Source: a bacterium (GTDB lineage Bacteria > Krumholzibacteriota > Krumholzibacteria > LZORAL124-64-63). From it: 8,137 nt of DNA. The DNA lies in contig JAASSM010000052.1 in NCBI GenBank assembly GCA_021767885.1, positions 1-8,137 of the forward strand, written 5' to 3'. Positions 1 to 6,675 of the stretch are shown in pieces. The position numbers and the translations under genes were made by a program. Each line of letters begins with the position of its first letter. Positions within the stretch are counted from its first letter, which is position 1. The notes beneath the pieces were generated by a model. That model made no database searches. It had not been told where the DNA came from and saw only the letters and a program-made list of their open reading frames with translations.

Positions 1-527
1 AGCTGCACCAGCTGGGCAGCCATGACACGCCCCGCGTGCGCACGGCGCTGGACGACCACCGCCCCCGGCTCGCCCTGGCGGTCTTCCTGCAGCTGGTCTG
101 GCCCGGGACGCCCTGCGTGTATTACGGGGACGAGATCGGTCTGGCCGGCGGGCGAGATCCGGACAATCGCGGGGGCATGGTCTGGGATCCCGACGCCTGG
201 GACCAGGACCTGTTCGCCTGGCACCGGCGCCTGATCCACGCGCGCCGCGAGGACCCCGTCCTTGCGTCCGGGGGCGTCAGCATCCTTCATGCCCGGGGCG
301 ACCTGCTCGCCTTCGCCCGCATCCTCGGTGACGACGCCCGCCTGGCCGTGCTCAATCGCGGCGACCGGGCCCGGCGCCTCACCCTCGACGTCCGCCAGCT
401 CGGCTGGACCGCGGGCGAGCTGGTCGACCGGCTCGCGTGCGGCGGGGCGGCGATCACGGGCGGCCGCGTGACCCTGCGCGTGCCCGCCCACGGTGTCCGC
501 CTGCTCCACCACGAGGGACCGCGATGA
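1..527 (+). CDS. GH13 alpha-glucan hydrolase (neopullulanase/cyclomaltodextrinase-like), C-terminal part
   Basis: This is the 3' end of an alpha-amylase-superfamily (GH13) gene; the first complete codon in the window is at base 3 and the stop is TGA at 525-527, giving 174 visible residues. The fragment opens with LGSHDTPR (residues 4-11), which matches GH13 conserved region IV; the Asp would be the transition-state-stabilising residue. Next come PGTPCVYYGDEIGLAGG (34-50) and DPDNRGGMVWD (52-62), typical of the end of the TIM barrel in neopullulanase, cyclomaltodextrinase and maltogenic amylase relatives. Residues from about 90 to the end form the usual C-terminal beta domain. The nucleophile and acid/base residues lie upstream of the window, so exact specificity and cellular location cannot be judged. 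The family hydrolyses alpha-1,4 (sometimes alpha-1,6) linkages in maltodextrins. The stop overlaps the start of the next gene, implying a shared transcript. Confidence 0.9.
   Translation, partial: LHQLGSHDTPRVRTALDDHRPRLALAVFLQLVWPGTPCVYYGDEIGLAGGRDPDNRGGMVWDPDAWDQDLFAWHRRLIHARREDPVLASGGVSILHARGDLLAFARILGDDARLAVLNRGDRARRLTLDVRQLGWTAGELVDRLACGGAAITGGRVTLRVPAHGVRLLHHEGPR
513..518 (+). promoter_or_regulatory. Shine-Dalgarno site of the EamA transporter gene
   Basis: GAGGGA lies five bases before the ATG at 524, inside the last codons of the GH13 gene. It supports 524 as the true start rather than earlier in-frame codons. Confidence 0.6.
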
Positions 528-1444
528 CCCAGATCCCCAACTTCGGCGAGCTCATGGGCGTGCTGGCCGCCCTGATCTTCGCCTGGACCTCGGTGTTCTT
601 CACCAGCGCCGGCGAGCGCCTGGGCATCACCACGCTCAACTTCCTGCGCCTGCTCGGCGGCATGCTGCTGCTCGGGGTCACCAACCTGCTGGTCTTCGGC
701 CAGCTCTGGCCCGAGGCCCCGCTGCCGAGCATCCTCTGGATCGGCGCCAGCGGCATCGTGGGCCTGGCCATTGGCGACTCCGCGCTCTTCCGCGCCTTCA
801 CCCTCATCGGGCCCCGCCGCGGCATGCTGGCCATGGCCACCGCCCCGGTCTTCACCGTGGTGGCGGCCTGGTTCCTGGTGGACGAGTCCCTGGGCCTGCA
901 GGCGCTCGTGGGCATCGCCGTGGTCATGGGGGGCGTCATGCTCGCGGTCCTGGGCAAGGATCCCGGCGGTGGCCGGTTCGCCCATCCGGACCGGGCGCTG
1001 CTGGTGCGTGGCTACACCCTGGGCATGATCGCCGCCGCGGGTCAGGGGCTGGGTTCGGCCTTCGTGAAGATGGGCATGGCCGGCGGGGCGGTGGAGGTGG
1101 ACCCGCTGGCCGCCACCTTCGTGCGCATGGTCTTCGCGTGGGGCGCGTACTGGCTCCTCGCGCTGCCGCAGCACGGCGTGCGCAAGCTCATCCGGCCGCT
1201 GCGCGACCGTCGCGGGACGGCCGCCCTGGTGGCGGCCACGGTCCTGGGCCCCTACCTCTCGGTGTACATCTCCATCCTCGCCGTGCGCCATGCCGAGGCG
1301 GGCGTGGCCCAGGTGCTCCTGGGGTCGGTGCCGGTCTTCGTGCTCCTGCCCGCGTGGTTCGTCTACCGGGACCGCCCGGCGCCCCTGGCGGTGATCGGCG
1401 CCGCGGTGGCGGTGGCCGGTGGCGCCATCCTCTTCCTGCGATGA
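524..1444 (+). CDS. EamA/DMT-superfamily membrane transporter
   Basis: A 306-residue, very hydrophobic protein with about ten predicted membrane segments and two homologous halves, as expected of the drug/metabolite transporter (DMT, EamA) family. The internal duplication is visible: PVFTVVAAWF (residues 108-117) in the first half matches PVFVLLPAWF (270-279) in the second, each followed by a short charged stretch (VDES, YRDRP). An early FAWTSVFF segment (19-26) and ALFRAFTLIGPRRGMLAMATAP (87-108) also fit the family. Members export or import small metabolites; the substrate cannot be read from sequence. I chose the ATG at 524 because it forms an ATGA overlap with the upstream stop, has GAGGGA at 513-518 five bases before it, and gives a normal family N-terminus. 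The open frame continues upstream to 437, but that part is Arg/Pro-rich and lies in the GH13 gene. Confidence 0.92.
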   Translation: MTQIPNFGELMGVLAALIFAWTSVFFTSAGERLGITTLNFLRLLGGMLLLGVTNLLVFGQLWPEAPLPSILWIGASGIVGLAIGDSALFRAFTLIGPRRGMLAMATAPVFTVVAAWFLVDESLGLQALVGIAVVMGGVMLAVLGKDPGGGRFAHPDRALLVRGYTLGMIAAAGQGLGSAFVKMGMAGGAVEVDPLAATFVRMVFAWGAYWLLALPQHGVRKLIRPLRDRRGTAALVAATVLGPYLSVYISILAVRHAEAGVAQVLLGSVPVFVLLPAWFVYRDRPAPLAVIGAAVAVAGGAILFLR

Positions 1445-2208
1445 GGGGTCAGCAGCACCAGGGGATCACCCTCGTGGGCCTGGACTGCGCGGTGGATCCG
1501 CGGCGTCGCGGCGTGGCCCGCGCCCGCCTGCGGGACGACCACGCCGCCGTGGATCTCCTGGCGCGGGGCGACCGTTGCGATCTCGCCGCGCTGGTGCGCG
1601 CGGCCATGGATCAGGGCCCCGTACTCCTGGCGCTGGACGCGCCGCTGGGCTGGCCGGCGGCCCTGGGCGAGACCCTCGCCCACCACCGGGCCGGCGCACC
1701 CCTCGCCCCGGCCGCCGAGGCGCTCTTCCGCCGCCGGACCGATCGCCAGGTGGCCGCGCGGCTCGGCAAGACCCCGCTGGACGTGGGGGCCGACCGCATC
1801 GCCCGCACCGCCCGCGCCGCCCTCGCGGAACTCGATCAGCTCCGTGCGAACCTCGGTCGACGCAGGCCCATCCCGCTGCTCTGGCGACCGGACCGGCCGC
1901 CGCGGCTGAGCGCCATCGAGGTCTATCCGGCGGGGCTGCTGGTGGCCGCCGGCTGCCCGGTCCGCAGCGGCTACAAGCCCGCCGCCGCGCGACCGCTGCG
2001 GGCCCGGATCCTCGCGCATCTGGCCGGGGAGTTGACGTTCGCGCCCGGCATCGCCGGGGCGGCCCTCGCGGACGCCGACCTGCTGGACGCCGCGCTCTGC
2101 GTCCGGGCCGCGGCCGACATGCTGCAGGGCCGTGCCCGCGCCCCGCGCCGGGGCGAGGAGGCGACCCTGGCTGCCAGGGAAGGCTGGATCTGGGTGCGCC
2201 GGGCCTAG
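1441..2208 (+). CDS. DUF429 family protein (predicted RNase H-like fold)
   Basis: A 255-residue soluble protein matching the DUF429 pattern. Seen in order: VGLDCAVDP near the N-terminus (residues 12-20), LALDAPLGWP (63-72), FRRRTDRQV (96-104), IEVYPAGLL (159-167), SGYKP (176-180) and DADLLDAALCVRAA (211-224). Asp15, Asp66, Glu160 and the Asp213/Asp216 pair are the acidic residues placed as expected for an RNase H-like active site, which is how the family is usually described; no biochemical activity is established for it that I can rely on. The start at 1441 makes an ATGA overlap with the transporter stop and leaves only a weak upstream GGTGG, so translation is probably coupled. The frame is open back to 493, but that extension is His/Arg/Gly-rich shadow of the transporter gene. 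The TAG stop at 2206-2208 overlaps the stop of the convergent channel gene. Confidence 0.85.
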   Translation: MRGQQHQGITLVGLDCAVDPRRRGVARARLRDDHAAVDLLARGDRCDLAALVRAAMDQGPVLLALDAPLGWPAALGETLAHHRAGAPLAPAAEALFRRRTDRQVAARLGKTPLDVGADRIARTARAALAELDQLRANLGRRRPIPLLWRPDRPPRLSAIEVYPAGLLVAAGCPVRSGYKPAAARPLRARILAHLAGELTFAPGIAGAALADADLLDAALCVRAAADMLQGRARAPRRGEEATLAAREGWIWVRRA

Positions 2209-3356
2209 CGGCCGCCCAGGATGGCCGCGCCGTCGGTGCCGTCCGATCCGGAGTCCCCGCCCAGCTCGGGCACGGGGGCGGCGGCGGTGTCGGCCAGGTG
2301 GACGGTCTGCGTCGGGAACGCGATCTCCAGGCCCAGCTCCTCGAGGATGTCCATGATCGTCAGCTGCACGTCCTGCCGCACCTGCAGGTGCGCCACCCAG
2401 TCGGTGGTCACGGTGAAGCAGTACACGAAGAGATCCAGGCTGCTCGGGCCGAAGGCCGTGAACTTCACCATCAGGAATTCCTGGTGGATGTCCGGGTTGG
2501 CGCGCAGCGCGTCCTCGATGCGCCGCACCGCCTCGCGCACCTGGTCCGGCGTGCTGCCGTAGGTGATCCCCACGGTCATCTTGATGCGACGCTTGGGCAT
2601 GAGCGAGTGGTTCTCCACCGTGGCATTGGCCAGCACGGAGTTCGGGATGGAGATGAGCGTCTTGGCGAAGGTCCGGATGCGCGTCGAGCGCAGGCCGATC
2701 TCCTCCACCACGCCGTCGGCGCCGCTGAGGGTGATCCAGTCGCCGGGCTTGAACGGACGGTCGATGAGGATGGTGACGCCGCCGAAGAGGTTGGCCAGGG
2801 TGTCCTTGGCGGCCAGGGCCACGGCCAGGCCGCCCACGCCGAGGGCGCCCAGCAGACCGCTCACCGAGTAGCCCAGGTTCTGCACCACCACCACGAAGAC
2901 CACCACGCCCACGAAGACCTTGAGCGCCTTGCGCAGCGTGGGTACCAGGGTGTTGTCGATGGGGGTGGTGGTGCGCTCGCTGCGCTCGACGGCCAGGATG
3001 GCCGCCGCGTCGATGAACTTGAACACCGTCCAGGTCACCACCAGGGTGATGGCCACCACGAACACCTTGTCGGCGATCTCCAGCAGTACCGGGTTGTCCA
3101 CGGCCAGGACGCGCAGCGCGGCGTAGATGCCCACCAGCGGCAAGGTCCAGCCCAGCGGCGTGATCAGCGCATCGGCCATGACGTCGTCCGAGGCGGTCTC
3201 CGTGCGCCGCGACAGGGCGACCAGGTGACGACCGACCCAGCCCGAGGCGATGGCGCGCAACAGGAAGGCGGCCACGACCGCGCCGAAGGCGCCGAGGAGC
3301 TGGCCCCAGGTGAAGGGGCCCACGGTGGTGTCGAGGAAGGCGCTGAGTTCGGTCAC
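2205..3356 (-). CDS. MscS-family mechanosensitive ion channel
   Basis: A 383-residue small-conductance mechanosensitive channel homologue. Hydrophobic segments at about residues 18-36, 67-85, 95-112 and 145-163 precede the pore helix region. The signature run is unmistakable: LGALGVGGLAVALAAKDTLAN (169-189), then LFGGVTILIDRPFKPGDWI (190-208), GVVEEIGLRSTRIRTF (215-230) and IPNSVLANATVENHS (237-251) of the beta domain. The C-terminal alpha/beta domain ends with GLEIAFPTQTVHL (342-354), followed by a short Gly/Asp-rich tail. The protein sits in the inner membrane and opens under membrane tension to release solutes on hypo-osmotic shock. The start is GTG at 3356, with GGAG (reverse complement of 3364-3367) seven bases upstream; GTGA overlaps the stop of the preceding gene. 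The frame stays open upstream to 4973, but that part is Arg/Pro/Gly-rich and overlaps the neighbour out of frame. It is longer than E. coli MscS, with extra N-terminal helices. Confidence 0.96.
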   Translation of the reverse strand: MTELSAFLDTTVGPFTWGQLLGAFGAVVAAFLLRAIASGWVGRHLVALSRRTETASDDVMADALITPLGWTLPLVGIYAALRVLAVDNPVLLEIADKVFVVAITLVVTWTVFKFIDAAAILAVERSERTTTPIDNTLVPTLRKALKVFVGVVVFVVVVQNLGYSVSGLLGALGVGGLAVALAAKDTLANLFGGVTILIDRPFKPGDWITLSGADGVVEEIGLRSTRIRTFAKTLISIPNSVLANATVENHSLMPKRRIKMTVGITYGSTPDQVREAVRRIEDALRANPDIHQEFLMVKFTAFGPSSLDLFVYCFTVTTDWVAHLQVRQDVQLTIMDILEELGLEIAFPTQTVHLADTAAAPVPELGGDSGSDGTDGAAILGGR

Positions 3357-5095
3357 GGCGATGCTCCGGGTTGGGCCCCGTCGCCGGTGCAGGCGGCGAC
3401 CAGGCGCTGGAAGTTGATCTCGAGGGCCGCCGCGGTGGGGGCGTCGGCCGCGGCGGTCTGGTCCAGGTGGGCGAGGAAGGCGTCCGCGTTGGCCAGGACG
3501 CGCGCCAGGCCCAGGGGCAGCAGGTCGGGGTCGTAGGCGAAGCTGAAGGTGCCGCCGGGGCCCACCAGCAGGCTGGCGCGCAGCAGGTGGCGGCGGGCGC
3601 GCGGGAAGAGACCCGCAGCCACGTCGGTGAGCGTCTGGTAGAGCAGGGCCTGGGGCACCGGGCCCCAGGGGATCAGCCGGCCGCCGCCGTCGAGGGCCAC
3701 GAAGGCCGTCTCGGGCACGAACAGCAGGCCGCTGGTCCAGTGCACCGGCACGTCCCTGCCGAGCAGCACGCGGACCCCGTTGACCCCGTCCAGGCTGTGA
3801 TAGAGGAGCGAGCCGGTGACCCGGTCCTCGCCCAGGGCGGCGGCCATCCGGGCGGTCTGGGGCGTCAGGGGCGGCTGCAGCAGCACCAGCCCGGAGTCCG
3901 GCAGCGGGAGCTGGCGGAGCTGCTGGCAGGCCGCCCAGCTCGCCGCCGTCCGCCGCACGAGCGGGTCGGCCGGCAGACCCTCCTCGCCCCGCAGGTCCAG
4001 GCGCCCCCGCATGCCCACCAGCGCCCACGCGCACGCCAGCACCGCCAGGATGGCCAGGACCGGCCCCCGGGGGCGCCACCGGCGCGGAACCAGGCCGGCC
4101 AGGGCCAGGGCGCCGAAGGGTTCCACCGGGTAGGCCAGGTCGGGCGCCACGTGGCGGGCCAGGCCCAGCAGCGGCAGCAGCATCACGCCGGCGCCCAGCA
4201 GCGCGAAGGCGGGGTCTCGCCGTCCGCCCCGCCACTGCCACGCGGCCCAGACGATCCAGGCCAGCCAGAGCCCGCCACCCAGCAGTCGCTGCCATCCGGC
4301 GGGCTGCGGCGGGAACTCCGGTCCGGGCAGCAGCAGCCACCAGCCATAGGTCACCAGGTTGCGGGCGGCCAGGCCCGGGTCGCCCAGGGCGTAGGGACCG
4401 TGCTGGTCGGTGGCGAAGTGGCCGAGGGCCAGGGCCACGGACGCCGCGGACGCCGCGAGGGGGATCAGCAGCCAGGGCAGGCGCGTGCGCACCGCCGGCG
4501 GGTCCGCCTGCGGGCCGCGCCAGCTCAGCCAGGCCATGAGCAGCGGCAGGCCGGCCACCGTCTCCTTGGCCGCCACGGCCGCCACCGCGAGGATCACCGC
4601 GGCGAGCGTGGCGCCGCGTCCGCCGGCGAGCCAGCGCTCGAGGGCCCAGACGCCGGCGGCGACCGCCATGAGGTCCTGGATCCCGGCGGCCCAGTAGAGG
4701 GGGGAGAACGCCAGCGGCGTGGCCGCCATGATCAGGCCGGCCAGCCACTGCTGGGCGGGCCCCAGCCGGCAGCGCGCGGCCAGCCGGACCACCCCGGCGG
4801 CAGCCAGCGCGTGCAGGAGGATGCGCGTGGCGGCGTAGGGATCGGGGGCCAGGCCGGCCAGGGGGACCATGGCCTGCCAGTAGAGATCCTGGGCCAGCCA
4901 GCGCACCGGGACCTCCGGGCCCGGCACCAGGCCGCGGACGCGGCCGAGCAGGCCCCAGTCGTCCTGGTTCCACCAGGCGCCCAGGGCAGGCAGGCGGCCG
5001 ATGACCGCCACCAGGGCCACCACCGCGGCGGCGGCGCCGGGGAAAGTCCCTGGGGCGCGCGGCGCGCGTCTGTTATCATTCGGAGTCGTCGTCAC
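3353..5095 (-). CDS. Polytopic membrane protein, GT-C glycosyltransferase-like
   Basis: A 580-residue protein with an N-terminal membrane helix (about 20-38), then WWNQDDWGLL (41-50), then many hydrophobic segments to about residue 362, and a mostly soluble C-terminal region of about 200 residues. An acidic pair just after the first helix and a later AAKETVAGLPLLMAWL (175-190) resemble GT-C glycosyltransferases (PMT/GT39, GT83, TMTC-type), which use lipid-linked sugars and carry an acidic catalytic residue in the first extracytoplasmic loop. That assignment is inference; no donor or acceptor can be named, and it could be a membrane protein without transferase activity. The C-terminal region (about 380-580) matches nothing I recognise. 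The start is GTG at 5095, with GAGG about ten bases upstream; earlier in-frame codons give only Arg/Gly-rich sequence from the divergent region. The stop overlaps the MscS start by GTGA, so the two are probably one operon. Confidence 0.75.
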   Translation of the reverse strand: MTTTPNDNRRAPRAPGTFPGAAAAVVALVAVIGRLPALGAWWNQDDWGLLGRVRGLVPGPEVPVRWLAQDLYWQAMVPLAGLAPDPYAATRILLHALAAAGVVRLAARCRLGPAQQWLAGLIMAATPLAFSPLYWAAGIQDLMAVAAGVWALERWLAGGRGATLAAVILAVAAVAAKETVAGLPLLMAWLSWRGPQADPPAVRTRLPWLLIPLAASAASVALALGHFATDQHGPYALGDPGLAARNLVTYGWWLLLPGPEFPPQPAGWQRLLGGGLWLAWIVWAAWQWRGGRRDPAFALLGAGVMLLPLLGLARHVAPDLAYPVEPFGALALAGLVPRRWRPRGPVLAILAVLACAWALVGMRGRLDLRGEEGLPADPLVRRTAASWAACQQLRQLPLPDSGLVLLQPPLTPQTARMAAALGEDRVTGSLLYHSLDGVNGVRVLLGRDVPVHWTSGLLFVPETAFVALDGGGRLIPWGPVPQALLYQTLTDVAAGLFPRARRHLLRASLLVGPGGTFSFAYDPDLLPLGLARVLANADAFLAHLDQTAAADAPTAAALEINFQRLVAACTGDGAQPGASP

Positions 5096-5260
5096 GGGAT
5101 GTTCGCCTCGTCGCGAGCGTCGGATCCCCGGTCCGGTCGGCCGGCCCGCCCGCATGCCGTCGGGCGCCGACCATGGTAAGGTATGCCCCCGGCGATGCAA
5201 GCCTCCGCTGCACGCCCGCACCGACAACCGGCGCCGCCCGGCGCCTCGAGGTGACCATCG
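5096..5260. promoter_or_regulatory. Divergent intergenic region with a weak minus-strand promoter candidate
   Basis: These 165 bases separate the minus-strand GT-C-like/MscS operon from the plus-strand DUF1684/DUF456 pair, so both promoters should lie here. The AT-richer patch at 5173-5200 holds a weak minus-strand candidate: TTGCAT (complement of 5195-5200), a 16-base spacer and TACCAT (complement of 5173-5178), giving a leader of about 70 bases. It matches the sigma70 consensus poorly at -35. I could not pick out a convincing plus-strand promoter. Confidence 0.3.
5248..5254 (+). promoter_or_regulatory. Strong Shine-Dalgarno site of the DUF1684 lipoprotein gene
   Basis: GAGGTGA lies six bases before the ATG at 5261. 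It fixes that start and suggests efficient translation. Confidence 0.7.
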
Positions 5261-5926
5261 ATGCTCCCGTTCCACCCGCCCCGCCCCGTGCTCCTCGGTT
5301 CCGCCCTCGCCCTGCTCGCCCTGCTCCTGGCCTGTGCCGGGGAGCCCGCGCCCGGGCCGGTGGCCATGGATGCCGCCGAGACCGAGGCCTGGGAGATCGC
5401 CCTGGTGGAATGGCGCATCGAGAAGAACGAGGTCTTCATGGATCCGGTGCGCAGCCCGCTGCCCGCGGACCTGCAGGAGGGCTTCGAGGGTCTGGATTAC
5501 TACTTCCCCGAGGCCTCCTGGCGCTACCGCCTGCCCCTGCAGCCGGCGGCGGCTGCCGACACCCTGGACCTGGAGCTGCGCAAGGGCGGGGCGGTGCCCT
5601 ACGTGGTGCGCGGCATCGTCCGCTTCCGGCATGGCGAGCGGGACCACGAGCTCGCGGTCCTGGGGCCGGCCCAGGGGCCGCAGGACCAGCTCTGGCTGCC
5701 CTTCCTCGACGCCACCAACGGCGAGACCACCTATCCCGGCGGCCGCTACCTCGACCTCGAGCTGGCCGCGGACGGGACCGTGGAGGTGGACTTCAACAAG
5801 GCCTACAGCCCGTACTGCGCCTACGACGCCGAGCGCTGGAACTGCACCCTGCCGCCGGCCCGCAACACGCTGCCGGTGCGGGTGGAGGCCGGAGAGAAGC
5901 TGCTCGCCGCGGCCGGGGCGCACTGA
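5261..5926 (+). CDS. DUF1684 family lipoprotein
   Basis: A 221-residue exported protein. The N-terminus has a hydrophobic stretch (about residues 9-24) ending in LLLAC, a lipobox with Cys25 as the expected lipidated residue, so it is probably membrane-anchored on the outside of the inner membrane or in the outer membrane. The rest matches DUF1684: EWRIEKNEVF (50-59), SPLP (65-68), FEGLDYYFPE (75-84), LWLPFLDATNGETTYPGGRYLDL (144-166), VDFNKAYSPYCAYDAERWNCTLPPARN (176-202) and the closing EAGEK (209-213). Two cysteines in the conserved C-terminal block (Cys186 and Cys195) could pair or bind a ligand. The family has no established function. The start is set by GAGGTGA six bases upstream. The next gene begins four bases after the stop, so the two are probably co-transcribed. 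Confidence 0.9.
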   Translation: MLPFHPPRPVLLGSALALLALLLACAGEPAPGPVAMDAAETEAWEIALVEWRIEKNEVFMDPVRSPLPADLQEGFEGLDYYFPEASWRYRLPLQPAAAADTLDLELRKGGAVPYVVRGIVRFRHGERDHELAVLGPAQGPQDQLWLPFLDATNGETTYPGGRYLDLELAADGTVEVDFNKAYSPYCAYDAERWNCTLPPARNTLPVRVEAGEKLLAAAGAH

Positions 5927-5930
5927 CGCC

Positions 5931-6461
5931 ATGGAGGTGGTGCAGGCCGTCGGGGGCTGGTTCGGCTACACCCTCTGGGCCCTCCTGCTGCTGGTCGCCT
6001 CCCTGCTGGTCTACCTGGGTCTGGGCGGCAACTTCGTGCTGCTGGGCCTGGCGCTGCTCCACGCCCTGATCACCGGCTTCGACCCCATCTCCTGGACCCT
6101 GCTGGGCATCCTGGCCGGCCTGGCCGTGCTGGGCGAGCTCGTCGAGTTCGTCCTGGGGAACTTCTACGTCCTGCGCAAGGGGGCCAGCGGGCTGGGCACC
6201 TTCGGGGGCTTCGCCGGCGGCCTGCTCGGCGCCGTGCTGGGCAACGGCGTGGTGCCGGTGGTGGGGGCGGTGCTGGGGTCGTTCGTGGGCGCGTTCGGCG
6301 GCTGCGTCCTGGGGGAATGGTGGCGCCAGCGCCGGCTGGAGCCCAGCGTGCGCATCGGCACCCACGCTTTCATCGGCCGCCTCGTCGCCATCCTCACCAA
6401 GCACGCGCTGGGCCTGGTCATGGTCCTGCTGATCCTCCGGGCCACCTTCCCCACGCCCTGA
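5931..6461 (+). CDS. DUF456 family small membrane protein
   Basis: A 176-residue integral membrane protein resembling DUF456. Hydrophobic segments lie at about residues 11-30, 33-50, 55-78, 88-106, 107-128 and 154-170. A charged cytosol-like loop, YVLRKGASGLGTFGGFAGGLLG (79-100), is followed by PVVGAVLGSFVGAFGGCVLGEW (109-130); the Gly-rich helices with a terminal GE, then a basic stretch (WRQRR) and a final Lys-containing helix (LTKHALGLVMVLLIL, 155-169), are family features. No function is known for DUF456. The ATG at 5931 follows the DUF1684 stop by four bases, with only a weak G-rich ribosome binding sequence inside that gene, so it probably depends on translation of the upstream gene. 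The in-frame opening reaches back to 5001, but that stretch is out-of-frame shadow of the DUF1684 gene. It is a single-copy, complete gene. Confidence 0.85.
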   Translation: MEVVQAVGGWFGYTLWALLLLVASLLVYLGLGGNFVLLGLALLHALITGFDPISWTLLGILAGLAVLGELVEFVLGNFYVLRKGASGLGTFGGFAGGLLGAVLGNGVVPVVGAVLGSFVGAFGGCVLGEWWRQRRLEPSVRIGTHAFIGRLVAILTKHALGLVMVLLILRATFPTP

Positions 6462-6511
6462 TCCGTGCCGGGAACCGGACGCCTGGATGGATCACCTCGT
6501 TCTTGTCCAGG

Positions 6512-6567
6512 AAAAATCCATAAAAAGTCAGTTTCTACCTTGACGCCGCATGGACATCGATTATGTT
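6512..6567 (+). promoter_or_regulatory. Sigma70-like promoter with UP-like A-tracts upstream of the FAS1 gene
   Basis: TTGACG (6540-6545) and TATGTT (6562-6567) are separated by 16 bases, matching the sigma70 consensus at 5/6 and 4/6 positions. Two five-base A-tracts at 6512-6516 and 6522-6526 lie about 48-62 bases before the expected start (near 6574), where an UP element would bind the RNA polymerase alpha subunit. This is the most AT-rich patch in a very GC-rich window. The predicted leader is about 100 bases. Confidence 0.55.
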
Positions 6568-6661
6568 GGCCGGCGTGGGCGGCGAGGGTCGCCCCGAGAG
6601 AGGGACAGGCGAGACGTTCCCCGGCGCCGCGCCGGCGCCGCTGGACATAGAGACCCCAGGG

Positions 6662-6672
6662 AAGGACGGAGA
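6662..6672 (+). promoter_or_regulatory. Shine-Dalgarno region of the FAS1 gene
   Basis: AAGGA (6662-6666) lies nine bases before the ATG at 6676, and GGAGA (6668-6672) lies closer. Together they decide for 6676 over the earlier in-frame ATG at 6550, which has no signal-peptide-like N-terminus and starts upstream of the predicted -10 element. Confidence 0.6.
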
Positions 6673-6675
6673 ATC

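Noticed and set aside
1419..3536. 705-codon plus-strand open frame across the DUF429 and MscS genes
   Set aside because: It crosses two convergent genes with recognisable domains in other frames, and its product is low-complexity Arg/Gly/Pro/His sequence.
3357..4973. In-frame upstream extension of the MscS gene (539 extra codons), as if a giant fusion protein
   Set aside because: The extension is Arg/Pro/Gly-rich and out of frame with a clearly hydrophobic, well-formed membrane protein gene. The GTG at 3356 has a ribosome binding site and gives a normal channel N-terminus.
3371..5179. 602-codon open frame on the plus strand
   Set aside because: It is antisense to the GT-C-like gene, and its product is dominated by Gly, Gln, Arg and His with no domain pattern. 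Long antisense open frames are expected at this GC content.
6482..6511. CCTGGA...TCCAGG inverted repeat after the DUF456 gene, considered as a terminator
   Set aside because: The stem is only 6 bp with an 18-base loop and is followed by A's rather than T's on the plus strand, so it does not fit a terminator for the DUF456 transcript.
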